NCBI GenBank assembly: GCA_030760725.1
Contig: JASWHV010000004.1
Location: 57,813,136-57,877,135 of the forward strand
Direction of reading: 5' to 3'
DNA from: Neostapfia colusana
Lineage: Eukaryota > Streptophyta > Magnoliopsida > Poales > Poaceae
Length of the DNA stretch: 64,000 nucleotides
Under the pieces are notes generated by a model that was not told the origin of the DNA, did no database searches, and was given only the letters and a program-made list of their open reading frames with translations. The stretch's first letter is position 1. Each line of letters opens with the position of its first letter. Position numbers and translations under genes: made by a program. Shown piece after piece: positions 1 to 10,949 of this stretch.

Positions 1-420
1 CGTCTAGGAAGCATAACATATCACAGCCTGATGTAGAGTCTACAATCTGATCTATTCTAGGGAGAGGGAATGGATCTTTTCGGTAAGGCTTATTGAGACT
101 GGTGTAGTCGATGCACATCCGGAGCTTCCCGCCCGCCTTCGGGACGACAACAGGATTTGCCAACCACCGGGGGTGGTGGACCTCCCGTATGAAGCCAGCA
201 TCGAGCAGCTTCTTGATCTCTTCACGGATGAAGTTCTGCCGTTCGATGGACTGCTTCCTGAGCTTCCGCTGGATCTGCGGAGCGTCAGGGAAGATCTTCA
301 GATGGTGCTCGATCACCTCCCTAGGGATCCCGGGCATCTGTGACGGTTGCCATGGAAACACTTTGACGTTGTCCTGGACGAAGGTGATGAGCACGTCTTC
401 CTATTTGCTGTACAAGCCCC
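1..420 (-). pseudogene. pol: Reverse transcriptase N-terminal part (Tat pol), truncated by window
   Basis: Reading right to left, a linker ending in a VKVFPWQPS motif leads into MPGIPREVIEHHL at about position 340, then RT finger and palm motifs including RMCIDYTSLNK (about 110-80) and RIDQIVDST (about 55-25). The frame stays open from about 395 to the window edge. An in-frame TAG lies just upstream, at about 402-404, where relatives have a Gln codon. The catalytic YxDD region would lie beyond position 1. The product would copy element RNA into DNA in cytoplasmic particles. The order PR-linker-RT matches gypsy pol. Confidence 0.85.
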
Positions 421-797
421 CGGCTCTCCAGGTGGTCTGGGCAGCTTCGGCGCCGACTTGGACGACCTTCAGGGGGAAGTCTCCTTCGTCGGAGGGTTGC
501 ACTTGGGGTGCAGAGGTCGAGGCACGGTGGCGTGCACTCTGGTGGAGCTGGCCCGGTTCTGCACCGCCAGGGCTGATGCTCGGGCTGCCGCCAATGCTCG
601 GAGCTTCTCCAAGGCTGACACTGCGGCAGTGCGGTCTCCACGGATCCTGAGGACGCCGGTAGGTGTAGGCATCTTCAGAACGAGATAGCCGTAGTGGGCT
701 ACCGCTATGAATCGGTACAGGGCCGGCCTGCCGATGATGGCGTTGAAGGGGAGGTCGACCTCCGCCACGTCGAACAGAACGTATTCTGTCCGGTAGT
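421..797 (-). pseudogene. pol: Tat protease C-terminal half and linker to RT
   Basis: The minus frame gives NYRTEYVLFDVAEVDLPFNA, then IIGRPALYRFIAVAHYGYLV and KMPTPTGVLRIRGD, the second half of a retropepsin-like fold. It stops abruptly at 797, and the same reading resumes at 4966, across the solo LTR, at the residues APDNY. Between about 680 and 430 lies an alanine-rich linker of the kind that separates protease and RT in this lineage. The coding capacity was destroyed by the LTR insertion. Confidence 0.8.
793..797. repeat. Target-site duplication, left copy (GTAGT)
   Basis: GTAGT here and GTAGT at 4961-4965 flank a segment that starts TGACGGGG and ends TTCTACA. Removing the segment and one GTAGT rejoins the Tat protease reading frame, which confirms the insertion point. 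Confidence 0.9.
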
Positions 798-3700
798 TGA
801 CGGGGCCCATGTCCCGATCACGGGGCCGTGCCGCTCGCCCGGGAATCGCATTGGGTGGTGCCATGTTATAAGGCACCCAACAGCAAACATATAAGAAAAA
901 CTGTATTACATAAATCAAAGCGGAAGCTTACAAATGTTCTTTGTAAATAATTTACATAATTTAACTACAGCGGAAGTCTATATACAGCTCACGTAGAATA
1001 TCTAAGAAGCACTCGAGAAGAGGTCCAGCCCATGGACTCCTCTCGCTAGCAACACGAAGACATGGCAGCGGCTAGGTCCTCCATGTGTTACCCGACTCGG
1101 ACGTTTCCGAGTCTCACTGGACAACCTTCTTTATGAGCATCGTCTTAACCTGCAAAACCACTCATATAGCAAGAGTGATCACAAAGGCTCAGCAAGACAA
1201 CCGTCTCTCCTAAACATGCAACTCTACATGAAAGTAACTTAAGACTTAACATGTAATTTGCAGAAGGTCTCGCCTACAAGTTCATCGTTAACTTTCAGAT
1301 TTTAGCCATCATAGGGGTGACCTTGCACCCAGCAACATTGGAACTCCACAATCAAACAAGAAACGCTTCATTCCAATTCTACTTGTCCCAAGGTGGAAAA
1401 ATAACTTTAGTTTGCTCTATCACTACTTCAAACAAGGTTCTCCTGCAATTTATGATAATCGTAGCAGCAATTGGAACTTTGCAAACTGTTCCCACACAAC
1501 TTGCTTACTACGTCACGACACAGTAAGCAAGCGGTACTCATAACTGCGAAGGACGGTGATTCGAATCAAACACTACCCGGATAACTCAACACATACGCCC
1601 GCCTTTGAAGACCCAAATCTGGCGTCCTTCATTACGTCGTATGCGGCAACCTTTTGCAGGACACTAGACTGTAGAACCGGTCGCGCCATGTCGGGCTCAT
1701 AGGTCTAACGAGATGATGTGGTATGCCTCTACAATCCAGTGAACCCGGTACATCGGTTTCCTGGTTCCCATATAGCAGTAAACATCCTGTACACAACTCA
1801 ATACTTGTTCAGCGGGACTGCACACGCTTTGGTCCTTAACCGACACAGGCAGAGCTACTCGACCAAGACCTCGTCTTGTCGCTGCCTACCTCCTGCCCGG
1901 TCTCATCTTTAGAAATGTAAACTTTAGTTTGCCTCTTTTCCAACCACACTTATGTCATCCTAAACCATAGCTCGCGAGTAGATTCCAACTAATCCTCTTC
2001 TACCGGATGTCCTAGACTATTTAGCACGGCCTTATTCTACAGCGATGATACTTTCTACCCTTGACCTCAGGATTCATTTTTGGTTATGCAAGTGGAGTAT
2101 AAAACATCCTTGACCTAATGCACATACAAACTTCGACCCATAGTAGTGAACAAAGGAAAAACTTTATAAAACAACTTAAATGCAAACCAGAGCTTGCCTT
2201 GGTTTTGCAGGTGACTAAAGTCAGATAATTTTGAAGTTAGTTGCTGATGACTTGAAGCTTAATCCCTGCCCTTCTTGCTCCTTGATCCAAGCTTAACTTC
2301 TCCTTCACTTTTCCACATTTGATCACTACACGTTATGAATATGCATACATGTTTAATTATAAAATTTTTGCTAACAAGTTCTAAAGACAAGTTTAAAACT
2401 GGAACTCTGTTTAAGAATTTAAAATGACACTGGTGCTAGTGGTTTTGGATTTGGGGCTAAGCACAAGGATCAAGTGATAAATATTTTTCATCACTTGTGT
2501 GTATTGATCATCTATAGGTTAAACAGGAAAGTATAGATTCAGGACTCCAATGGAGCTGAAATTTTTCATGTGAGTTCCTTGTCACAAGAAAGTCATCTGG
2601 ACCAAAATTTAGTATTTTTTCACTGAGTAGATCACTCAGAACAATTCCCTAACCATTTAGGCAAAAAGAAAAAATTATAAATAAATTTGCACTTTTATGC
2701 AAATTCAAATGAACTAAAATTTCAAACATAGCTCAGAGAGTATTCCTGAATTTTCCTAGGATTTGTGGAGATAAGAATTTCCTAGGACTGAATTTCCATG
2801 TTTTCGAAATTCTCTGAAATTATATCTGTATTCCTTTGAACACAGAAACTTGAATTCAGAATTATCCTTACTAAATCAACTTAAATTGAGCTGAAACTGT
2901 TACAGGAGTGTCCTCACATCCTATGGAATATTCTGGCAAAATTTGAGGATTTTTGGATGAACCAAATTTCCTCTAAAATTCTTTTGCTGAAAAGTTTTAA
3001 GAATTTTACAGAATTTCATATTGATTTTAATACAAATTAGGTTGCATATCTGGATAGAGTTTTTTATCCTGAATCCAACCCAATTTGAATCACTAATTTT
3101 GGAGCTTCCTAGCAAAAGTTATGAGGTTCCAAAATTTGAATCAAATCTGGTATTTGAAATAAACCGGGGAAAAGTTTAAACTCTGACCGTGGGTCCCAGT
3201 ACACGTGTCAACTGCTGGAACGAAGCCACACGGGGCCACAGAACCCTTCCTGCACAGCCACAAGGGATCCCGGAGCCGCAGCAGATCAGAAATTTAAACC
3301 TTTGTCACTGACATGCGGGACCGCACTGTCGTCTTCAACCTTCGGCTGCCCGCGCCCGCGCGCTGCCGGGCTCGCCGGAGATCACGCCGGGAGGAGGTTC
3401 CGGTGCTCGGAACTTACTAATTTTCGCCGCCACTACATATTCTCGTGCGAGGAACACGTTGCCGGCCTTACCTCGGATCGAAGATGGCCGGAACCCTAGG
3501 TGCGACGGCGACAGCAGCTGCGGCATCTCCCGCGATGTCGCTAGGGCGCTACACTGCACTAAACACGTCGTCGTTTGCTCGTACAGCACCACTGCACCGA
3601 GAAGAACACGGATCCAACCGCCGGTCTCGCTGAAACTCGCCGGGAGTATGACCTCACCGTCGGGCTAGGTCAAAATCCAGTGAAAATCGGAAAACTCGAT

Positions 3701-4960
3701 GAACAGCGGCTTTGCTCGACGATTCTCGGTGGTTCTTGATCCTATGAACTCACACGGAGGTATAGAAGGTGTATTTTATGTTGTGTGTGCAGTGGTTCAA
3801 CGTGTGGGACGAATTTGCTGAGTTTCTTCCCTCGGTTATTATTGTATGTCGACGGCAAAAACAAAATTCCGGCGAGCACCGTTCGTGACAGGCAGCCGAG
3901 GTTGCGGTGAAGCAAGAAGAGGTCTAGGCACACCTTTTTGCTTTTGCAGCTCGGTGATAGAAGCTCTGTGGTGGACGGGCGAGGAGTTCTTGTCGCGGTG
4001 GCCTCACCCTGCACTGTGGAGGGAAAACGAGCTCAACGTTGGGGTTTCCGTGGGGTTAGCACCTGTTTCTTGCGTCGGCCACGTTCGGGGAGGTCTGGCG
4101 ATGCTGTGGAGAGGCTCAGCGCGGCGTGCAGTGGTGTGGAACAGCCGGCTGGCGGTGAACCAATCGGGCGCACGCCATCGGAGGAAGAAACCGCTCGGGG
4201 AGGCAGTAGTCGAGTTAGAGAGTGTGCTGCAGTTGCGAGGACCGCGTTACCGGGGCTGTGGCCAGGCCGGGTTATTTGTGCCGATCGCCACCGAGTCGGT
4301 TCGATCGGGAGAGCAGCCGGGAATCGTCGAGTGCGTGCGCTGTCGGCGCTGCACCACTGCTGTCAACAGCTCGGGAGAGGCAAAACAGAGCCTGTGGTTC
4401 CTCTCACAGACAGCTGGGCCCCAGTGAACAGGCAGAGAAGACTTAGGGAGCAAGTCTATTTGGCTCAATGGCAAGTGGGGTCCACCCCTGCTGCTCCCCA
4501 ATAGATCTTCCAAATTTGGCACAGTGCAAATTTAAATCCTGAAGAGTTCAAATTTGAAAGCCATTTGGAAGATTTGACAAGGTGCACTTCAGTTTCAAAT
4601 TTGAATTCAATTTTCAATGAATTTCACAAGTCTATTTGATATGCCTATCAAAGCACCTCCAAATTTGCTCAAAATTTGCATTCTCACTAATTCAAACCTG
4701 AAGAATTTGAATATACCCTCTGATCTTTGAGTTGGCCATTGCAAATACGAATTTTTAAACAACAGTTTGAATTTCCTATTTGGAAATGGCCTTCTTTTTC
4801 TGGAAGTGAACCCCTTAGTTCAAACTGAATTTAAAGTCCTCTTGCACATGCCAACAATCAAGTGATTAAACAAAAGTTTTTGCAAGTCCCATTTCTTGGA
4901 TTTAAACTCAACTTTATTCATCACTAAAGTTTTCCATTTACAAGTTTTGGGACTTCTACA
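798..4960 (-). mobile_element. Solo LTR (4163 bp) of a Tekay/Del-like gypsy element
   Basis: The segment has TG...CA ends, a perfect 5-bp target duplication and no internal coding region or primer site. Read on the minus strand it begins TGTAGAAGTCC and contains GGGACTTGCAAAAACTTT near the start, as the element C LTR does. It shares the same order of blocks as the LTRs at 16936-20924 and 39681-43772, for example the block around 1235-1290 with CGCCTACAAGTTCATC. The other end, CCCGTCA, differs from the CCGCCACA end of the B and C LTRs, so this is a separate subfamily. A solo LTR normally arises by recombination between the two LTRs of one insertion. Several open frames, for example 3846-4427 on the plus strand, lie inside but show no recognisable protein. 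Confidence 0.88.
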
Positions 4961-4965
4961 GTAGT
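4961..4965. repeat. Target-site duplication, right copy (GTAGT)
   Basis: Pairs with 793-797 around the solo LTR. Confidence 0.9.
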
Positions 4966-5255
4966 TGTCCGGTGCTCCGAAGGTCACCGGAAGGCTGATG
5001 TTCCCGTATGGTACGACTTGTCCTGGCCCTACCCCTGAGAACGGGCTTGACGGGGTGAGCTTGGCCATGGGAATCTGCAGCTTCTGGAAAGCTGCACGGC
5101 TGATGAGGTGGAGGCCGGCCCCGCCATACACCAGTACGTGGTACATCTTCACGTTGGCGATGGTTGGAGCTACCAAGAGTGGTAGCTGCCCAGCCCCAGC
5201 CATGTTCTTGGGGCAGTCGGAGGCGTCGAAGCTGATGGGGTCCCTATCCACTTGA
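4966..5255 (-). pseudogene. pol: Tat protease N-terminal half, active-site Asp changed
   Basis: The minus frame contains ISFDASDCPKNMA, then a block ending VLVYGGAGLHLISRAAF and LPVTFGAPDNY, the beginning of a Tat retropepsin. Relatives have Asp-Gly-Gly at the catalytic position (VLVDGGAGLNLIS); here it is Tyr-Gly-Gly, a single G-to-T change in the Asp codon. The protease would normally cut Gag and Pol during particle maturation; with this change it should be inactive. Continues across the solo LTR at 797. Confidence 0.82.
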
Positions 5256-7225
5256 GGTGCGGCGCTGCGCTTGGGGTAGGAGTCACCGACGCCACTTCTC
5301 GGCGCAGGGTCTTGATTGCGTTCCGGGACGAGGGGTCCGAGGACCCACCGTAGATGACGTGGAGCGCCTTCCGGCGCTCGTCTTCACTGGAGCTGGAGTC
5401 CCCACGGTTGTGGACTGTCTTCACGGCGCGCTGGGGCTCCTGGTACCCCATCTCTTGGTCGCCGTTGTCCCGGTGGTCGACCTTCTGCTTGCCCTCCTTC
5501 TGGCGGAAGGGAGCACCATCTGCGCGCGGCTGCTTCCCCTCGCGGAAGTGCTCCGCGAGCTTCTTGATCTCCCAGCACTCACCAGCAGTGTGGATCCTGG
5601 TGTTGTGTACCGGGCACGGCTCACCACGGTTGCCACCGTCGGGTGACTGTCGTGGTCTCTTGTCGGGGCGTGGCCCCCGAGCTCCGCCGGGTGCTGCAGT
5701 TGCAGCAACGGGAGCTCTGGGCGGTGGCTTGATCTTGCCACCACCTTTCTTCTTGATCTTCTTGCTGCTCCCATGGGAAGGAGCGCTAGCTCTGGGCCGC
5801 CCTCCTGCTTCGGAGGCTGGCTGTGAGTGCCATTTGCGCCCTTCTGCTGCCCTGGCACACTTGTCCGCTAGGCTGAAGAGCTCCGAGACATCGAGCACCT
5901 CCCTGGTGGCCAACTTCTCGAGCATATTCTTGTCCCTCACACCCTGTCGGAATGCCACCACCACTGATGCATTCTGGATGTGGGGGATAGTGTTCCCCAC
6001 CTGGGAGAACCGCTGGATGAAGGAGCGCAGGGATTCTCCAGTTTGTTGTCGGATGGCGTAGAGGTCGAGCTCCGTGCCGGGACAGGTGTAGGAGCTGCGA
6101 AAGTTCTTCCGTGAACTGTCGGCACAGCTCTCCCCAGGAGGTTATGGAACCCTGGGGGAGGTTCATGAGCCATGACCGGCCGGGCCGGTCAAGGCGACGG
6201 GGAAGTAGTTGGCCATGACAGCCGCATCCCCTCCTGCCGCGAGGATGGCAGTGGAGTAGATCTGCAGAAACTCCGCCGGGTTGACGCTTCCGTCGTACTT
6301 CTCCGGCAGGTGTGTCCGGAACTTGCGTGGCCACACTGCGAAGCGAAGGTGGGGCGCCAGGTCCGCACACCCTACTCCTGCTACTGCAGATCCTGATGCC
6401 GTGAACCCTTGGTCCGCTGTTGGCACGGTGTACCCCTGCATGGGCAATGGTGCACCATAGACCGGGGTGCCGACTGCAAGGCATATGGCTGCTGCATATG
6501 CTGTGTGGCGTACGCCTGGGGCAGAGGTCGCATGGCGAACGTTTCCATCCCAGGCTGGGTCGAGACGGTCGACATGCTGTAGTCGGCCTCACGGTTGCAA
6601 CGCCTTTCCCGCCGCCGCTCGATGGTCACGCAGGCATCCTTGGCCAAGTGACGTCGCTCCAGCTCTGACCTCAGGTCCGCCGTTGGGAGCCTAGTAGAGC
6701 GGGAGTCTGCCGTCTGCCTGTCGACCGTTGGCGTGCGCAAAAGCGACACATCTGGTTGACCGAGGTGTCGTCCCCGTTGAAGCGGAGGGTTGGCGGCGGC
6801 AACGACGAGGCGGTCGACGTCACGAATCCACTGCTGGGTGGCCCCCTGGGGAGCGTCCACAGCAGGTGGATTGTGCAGGAGCGCTCGTGCTGCAGCTAGT
6901 GTACTCCCATGAGTAGCACTCTGCGCCGCAGCAGATCTTGGGCTTGAAGGAGTCCGCGATGTCGGAGTCCGACGCGGGCTCCCAGCCTGTCCCGACACAC
7001 TCCTCGCTGTGTGCATCGAGACATAAGCCTCGCTGGTCATCGTTCACCGGGAACGAGGGCGAGGAGAGCTTGCCACTGACGGAAGCTTGGTCATCTTCAT
7101 TGGCGCAAACCCATGAGAGTGAAAAGCCCCTTCCTGACACGCCAAATGTCGAAGCGTCTGCGGTCGACACTTCTCCCAGGCCTGCTATGGAGCAGCCCAC
7201 GGAGGTTCTTTCTAGGAGGGGCTAG
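5256..7225 (-). pseudogene. gag: Tat gag polyprotein, frameshifted
   Basis: Gag fragments lie in different minus frames. About 7040-6450 is a low-complexity N-terminal part with an acidic or basic charge mix (ERRRERRCNREADY). About 6390-6165 has the conserved KYDGSVNPAEFLQIYSTAI block, the start of the retrotransposon Gag capsid domain. About 6170-5940 continues with SWGELCRQFTE. About 6000-5170 has the block ASVVVAFRQGVRD, a Lys-rich basic stretch, and a Cys/His cluster (CPVHNTRIHTAGECWEI) typical of Tat Gag. At least two frame changes are needed to read it through. The GC-rich codons contrast with the AT-rich LTR of the solo insert. It would have formed the particle shell. Confidence 0.8.
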
Positions 7226-7271
7226 TCCTCTCGGAGGGTTGAGCATTGGACGAATGAGAGGGTTGTGAGAG

Positions 7272-8592
7272 TGTTGACATAAGGATTTTTACGTGGTTCG
7301 GGCCTTCGGAGCATAAAACCCTACGTCCACGGGAGCAGTGTTGCTCGATGTATTGCTTGGCGCTTAGAACCGGAGTTCTAAGCTTGGAGATGTGCTGAGC
7401 TGCCTTAGATGTCTGGAGGGATTTGAGCCAAATGCTGAACCCCTTGCAACGTTGCCTACCCGAGTCTTTTATAGTTCAAGACTCGGGTGGCTTACAAGGT
7501 GGGCCACGGTGCCCGACAGGTGGCCCCGGGGTGATTTCCTGCCATCCACGGTATCTCGCAATGAATGCTGGTAGCTGTGTTGGCAGTAGCTTCTTAGTCT
7601 TCATCCTGCTGCCCTACCCACATCGCAAGCTAGGCGTAGTGATTGATGATGGCAGGGACGGCAGGGCATGTCTTGTCGCTGTATTTACTGGTCTACAGCT
7701 CCTGGCACTGTGCGCCTATCTTGACTGTGACTGGTCACAGTGCCCCCTGACAGGCGTGCGCCGCGTCTCTGCGTCTTGGGAAGGCGCGGGTCTTGAATGT
7801 CTTGTACGGTAAAGGCATGGCGCGCCTTTACTTCTGCTGCTTACCGAGCCATGGCGGGTAGTGCGGCTCGCGGACACGTGGCGGGCCCGGAGCTATCATT
7901 TGAGGAGAGGGGAGCTCTGGCCCCGCTGTACACGTGGCGCCTGCGGAGCTTGCCCCTGCGGAGGGGGCGAGGTTAGGCTCCTATGGCCACATGGCGGGCC
8001 CAGAGCTATCCTCTGAGGAGGTGGGAGCTCTGGCCCCGCTGAACACGTGGCGCCTTCGGAGCTCGCCCCTGCGGAGGCGGCGAGGTCCGGCTCCTCTGGC
8101 CACGTGGCGGGCCCAGAGCTATCCTCAAAGGAGAGGGGAGCTCTGGCCCCGCTGGACATGTGGCGCCTTCGGAGCTCTCCCCTGCGGAGGGGGCAAGGTC
8201 CAGCTCCTCTAGCCACGTGGCGGGCCCGGAGCTATCCTCTGAGGAGAGTGGAGCTCCGGCCCCGCTGGACACGTTGCACCTTTGGAGCTCGCCCCTACGG
8301 AGGGGGCGAGGTCCGGCTCCTCTTGCCACGTGGTAGGCCCGGAACTATCGCCTGAGGAGAGGGGAGCTCCGGCCCCGCTGGACACGTGGCGCCTTCGGAG
8401 CTCGCCCCTGCGGAGGGGGCGAGGTCCGGCTCCTCTGGCCACGTGGCGGGTCCGGAATTATCCTCTGAGGAGAGGGGAGCTCCGGCCCCGCTGGACACGT
8501 GGCGCCTTCGGAGCTCACCCCCGCGCAGGGGGCGAAGTCCTTAGGCGGTTTTCTCCTGTGCACGGGGGTACCAGGTATTGAGGGTACCGACA
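7272..8592 (-). mobile_element. 5' LTR of the Tat element
   Basis: On the minus strand the LTR begins TGTCGGTACCCTCAAT at 8592, a common start in this lineage, and ends near ...CTTATGTCAACA at about 7272. The outer boundary is firm because element A leader resumes at 8593. The inner boundary is less sure: no clear primer binding site follows it and only about 50-70 bp separate it from gag. A G-box tandem array occupies the U3 part. Confidence 0.7.
7875..8545. repeat. Six-copy 113-bp tandem array, two G-box half-units per copy
   Basis: The CACGTGGC core falls at 7875, 7988, 8101, 8214, 8327 and 8440 (followed by GGGCC-type sequence) and at 7931, 8044, about 8157, 8270, 8383 and 8496 (followed by GCCTTCGG). 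Every interval within each series is 113 bp and the two series interleave at 56/57 bp. The half-units are similar to each other, so the 113-bp unit is a diverged dimer of a roughly 56-bp monomer. Nine of twelve sites keep CACGTG; 7988, 8157 and 8270 carry point changes. Each half-unit can also fold on itself, for example GCTCGCCCC with GGGGCGAGG. Reading frames open on both strands across the array look like composition effects, not genes. Confidence 0.93.
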
Positions 8593-8708
8593 GCTAGTAT
8601 GTCCAAATAAGGACTATATTAGTATAGTTACGTAAAGTGGCATGACTAATCTACTTGTTATAATTCTGAATTTTGATTATGTAACGACGCACCAACGCTC
8701 AGGTAAAC

Positions 8709-9371
8709 ATGGTAAGGAACACCACCGAAGCGGGAGTCCGTCTACCGGGCAGCGGAGGATCGCCTCACTACACATGCTATACGTGTGGTCAGGCGGGTCA
8801 TTTCTCGAAGGACTGTCCACAGGGGCAGCAAGGCAGCGGGCAAGCCCAATATCAGGGCGGTGCTCGAGGCCGACCATCGGTGAGGAACGGAGGTCAGAGA
8901 CCCGGGGGCATTCGTTACCTCGACAATGAGGACGCCCAGGAAGGAGAGAACATGCTGGCGGTTATGTTCACTCTCAACGATCGTGCAATCATCATTTTAT
9001 TTGATTCTGGTGCAACCCACAACATTAGAAGTGCATCATATGTGGTTAAGCATCAACTGCAAGTCTTTCCAACTGAGTGCTCATATATGATCTGTTCACT
9101 GGGAGGGAAGATTTATGCAAATGTGATGATTCCAAAAGCACCCCTGTGCTTAGGTGGGAGAGTATATCCCACTACTATGATTATTCTTGAGGGGCATAAG
9201 ATTGATGCAATCTTAGGAATGTCATGGCTAAGTTACCATGGAGCTGTCCTGGAAACTTTATCACGGACGGTTCACCTCAACCCTCCACACCAGCGTCTGC
9301 ATTCACTCGTATTAGACAATCCTGTCCCGGAAGTTTCAGCCGCCTATCATACTGAAGCTCCCAAGTTGTAG
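8709..9371 (+). pseudogene. gag-pol: Element A gag zinc knuckle and protease, fused to leader sequence
   Basis: The open frame starts with an ATG that belongs to the leader (in C the same ATGGTAAGGAAC is at 43969, untranslated). It then jumps at about 8735 into the C-terminal end of gag: the zinc knuckle CYTCGQAGHFSKDCP (CX2CX4HX4C) and an aspartic protease with LFDSGATHN and ILGMSWLSYHG motifs. The capsid-forming part of gag is deleted. The frame ends at TAG 9369-9371, where element C has a Glu codon. The protease active site DSG is kept. Confidence 0.85.
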
Positions 9372-10307
9372 GACATCCCCGTAGTCCGAGAATACCCCGA
9401 CGTGTTCCTGGATGATCTTTCGGGCATGCCACCTGAACGGGATGTGGAGTTCAATATTGAACTTGCACCCAGGACTACACCAATATCGCGGAGACCGTAT
9501 AAGATGGCTCCGAATAAGATGGCTGAGTTCAAGGAAAAGCTCAATGACCTGTTGAGCAAGGGTATCATTAGACCGAGTTCCTTGCCATGGGGATGCTTGG
9601 CGCTGTTCGTCAAGAAGAAGGATGAAACCTTGAGGTTGTGTGTGGATTACCGACCGCTCAACGCCATCACCATCAAGAACAAATATCCACTGCCCTGCAT
9701 TGATATCCTGTTTGATCAACTTGTGGGCGCAAGTGTGTTTTCAAAGATGGACCTTCGCTCCGGGTATCATCAAATAAAGATCCGGGCGGAGGATATCCTG
9801 AAGACGGCATTTTCGACAAGATATGGACTATATGAATATCTCGTCATGTCTTTTGGTCTCACCAACGCCCTGGCACATTTCATGTACCTCATGAACTCGG
9901 TGTTCATGCCAGAGTCGGACAAGTTCGTGGTGGTTTTCGTTGATGATATCTTGGTTTACTCCAAGTCGGAAGAAGGACACACCAAACAATTGTTAATCAT
10001 CCTTCAACAATTGCGAGACCATAAACTCTATGCCAAGTTCAGCAAATGTGAGTTTTTGATCAATCAAGTGCCATTTTTGGGACATATCATCTCAGCGGAA
10101 GGCATTGCGGTTGACCCAAGCAAAATTGAACAAGTGCTGAAATGGAAAGCCCCTACTTATGTCCATGAAGTCAGAAGCTTCCTCGGTTTAGCGGGATATT
10201 ACTGGAGGTTCATCCCAAGCATCTCCAAGCTTGCTAAGCCGATGACTGAATTATTGAAAAAGGGGACGAAATATGTTTGGAACTCAGAATGTGAAGGAGT
10301 GTTCTAA
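9372..10307 (+). pseudogene. pol: Element A reverse transcriptase
   Basis: In-frame continuation of the protease after the TAG. Motifs include RRPYKMAPNKM, LRLCVDYRPLNA, FSKMDLRSGYHQIKI, TAFSTRYGLYEYLVMSFGLT and the intact catalytic FVDDILVYSK at about 9937-9966. The thumb and connection reach RSFLGLAGYYWRFIPS. It ends at a nonsense TAA (10305-10307) in place of a Gln codon. Among the three Tekay-like RT copies here, this is the only one with both catalytic aspartates. Confidence 0.88.
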
Positions 10308-10949
10308 GCATTAGTGAAGCATCTTACAACAGCCCCGGTCTTAGCTCCACCGGATACGACCAAGCCTTTCGACATGTATTGTCATGTGTCCTATATCGGG
10401 CTTGGCTGCGTATTGATGCAAGAAGGACGTGTGGTCGCATATGGCTCACGCCAACTTCGAAACCAAGAGCAGCACTATCCGAATCACGATCTTGAGCTCG
10501 CTGTTGTGGTATTGGCGCTAAAAATGTGGAGGCACTATCTTCTTGGAAACTTGGTGCATCTCTACACCGACCACAAGAGCTTAAAATATATCTTCACCCA
10601 AAAGGAGCTGAATATGAGACAAAGGAGGTGGTTAGAATTAATCAAATACTATGGGATTGAGATTCATTACCACCCCGGCAAGCCAAACGTTGTTGCTGAC
10701 GTGCTGAGTCAGAAATCACATGTCCATAACCTTACCGTTACACTGATGGAAGAGGAAGAACCGAGTTTATACTTGGTTCCATATGGGTCACTCTACAACC
10801 TTGCTCTCATCCCTACCATTATGGAGGATATTATCGAAGATCAGAAGATTGACAAAGGCATGGCACATCTCCAGAAACGGATAGACAGCAGTGAGATCAA
10901 TGTTTCTGGAAGGATGAAGATGGGACGCTATGGTTCAATGACCGCATAG
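10308..10949 (+). pseudogene. pol: Element A RNase H and start of integrase
   Basis: The same frame continues with the tether and the RNase H region: FDMYCHVSYIGLGCVLMQEG (element C has YCDASGIG, so the first catalytic Asp is His here), DLELAVVVLALKMWRHYLLG, YTDHKSLKYIFTQKELN and HPGKPNVVADVLSQKS. Near 10898 a one-base deletion relative to C (GAGATCAATG versus GAGATCCAGTG) shifts the frame, so the following residues are nonsense up to 10949. Confidence 0.82.

Larger units (their letters stand above)
1..8592 (-). mobile_element. Tat-lineage Ty3/gypsy element, 5' half, cut by the window edge
   Basis: The minus strand reads, from right to left, an LTR, a gag region, an aspartic protease and the first part of a reverse transcriptase that runs off the left edge. 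The RT wording (PRWLANPVVVPK, RMCIDYTSLNK, PLPRIDQIVDST) and the late-protease wording (IIGRPALYRF) are typical of the plant Tat group rather than of the chromodomain elements elsewhere in the window. A 4163-bp solo LTR (798-4960) interrupts the protease. The element sits in the 5' untranslated region of element A: the sequence after 8592 resumes as element A leader, aligning with 43855-43990 of element C. The bases 8593-8597 (GCTAG) are the likely target duplication; the partner lies outside the window. Frameshifts and stops show that it is dead. Confidence 0.85.

Noticed and set aside
111..1526. Plus-strand open frames at the left end (111-650, 347-688, 1317-1526)
   Set aside because: Antisense shadows of the Tat pol frame or chance frames in the solo LTR.
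3846..4504. Overlapping 193- and 188-codon frames in the solo LTR
   Set aside because: GC-rich U3-type sequence, no domain, not conserved in B or C LTRs at the same place.
7226..7271. Primer binding site search for the Tat element
   Set aside because: No TGGCGCC or TGGTATCAGAGC-like sequence found next to the proposed LTR end, so none is reported and the inner LTR edge is marked uncertain.
7896..8581. Several 70-107 codon open frames on both strands over the G-box array
   Set aside because: They follow the tandem repeat in many frames, are Pro/Arg/Gly-rich from GC content, and have no start context or homolog I recognise. The 113-bp period is not a multiple of three, so they are not a repeat protein.
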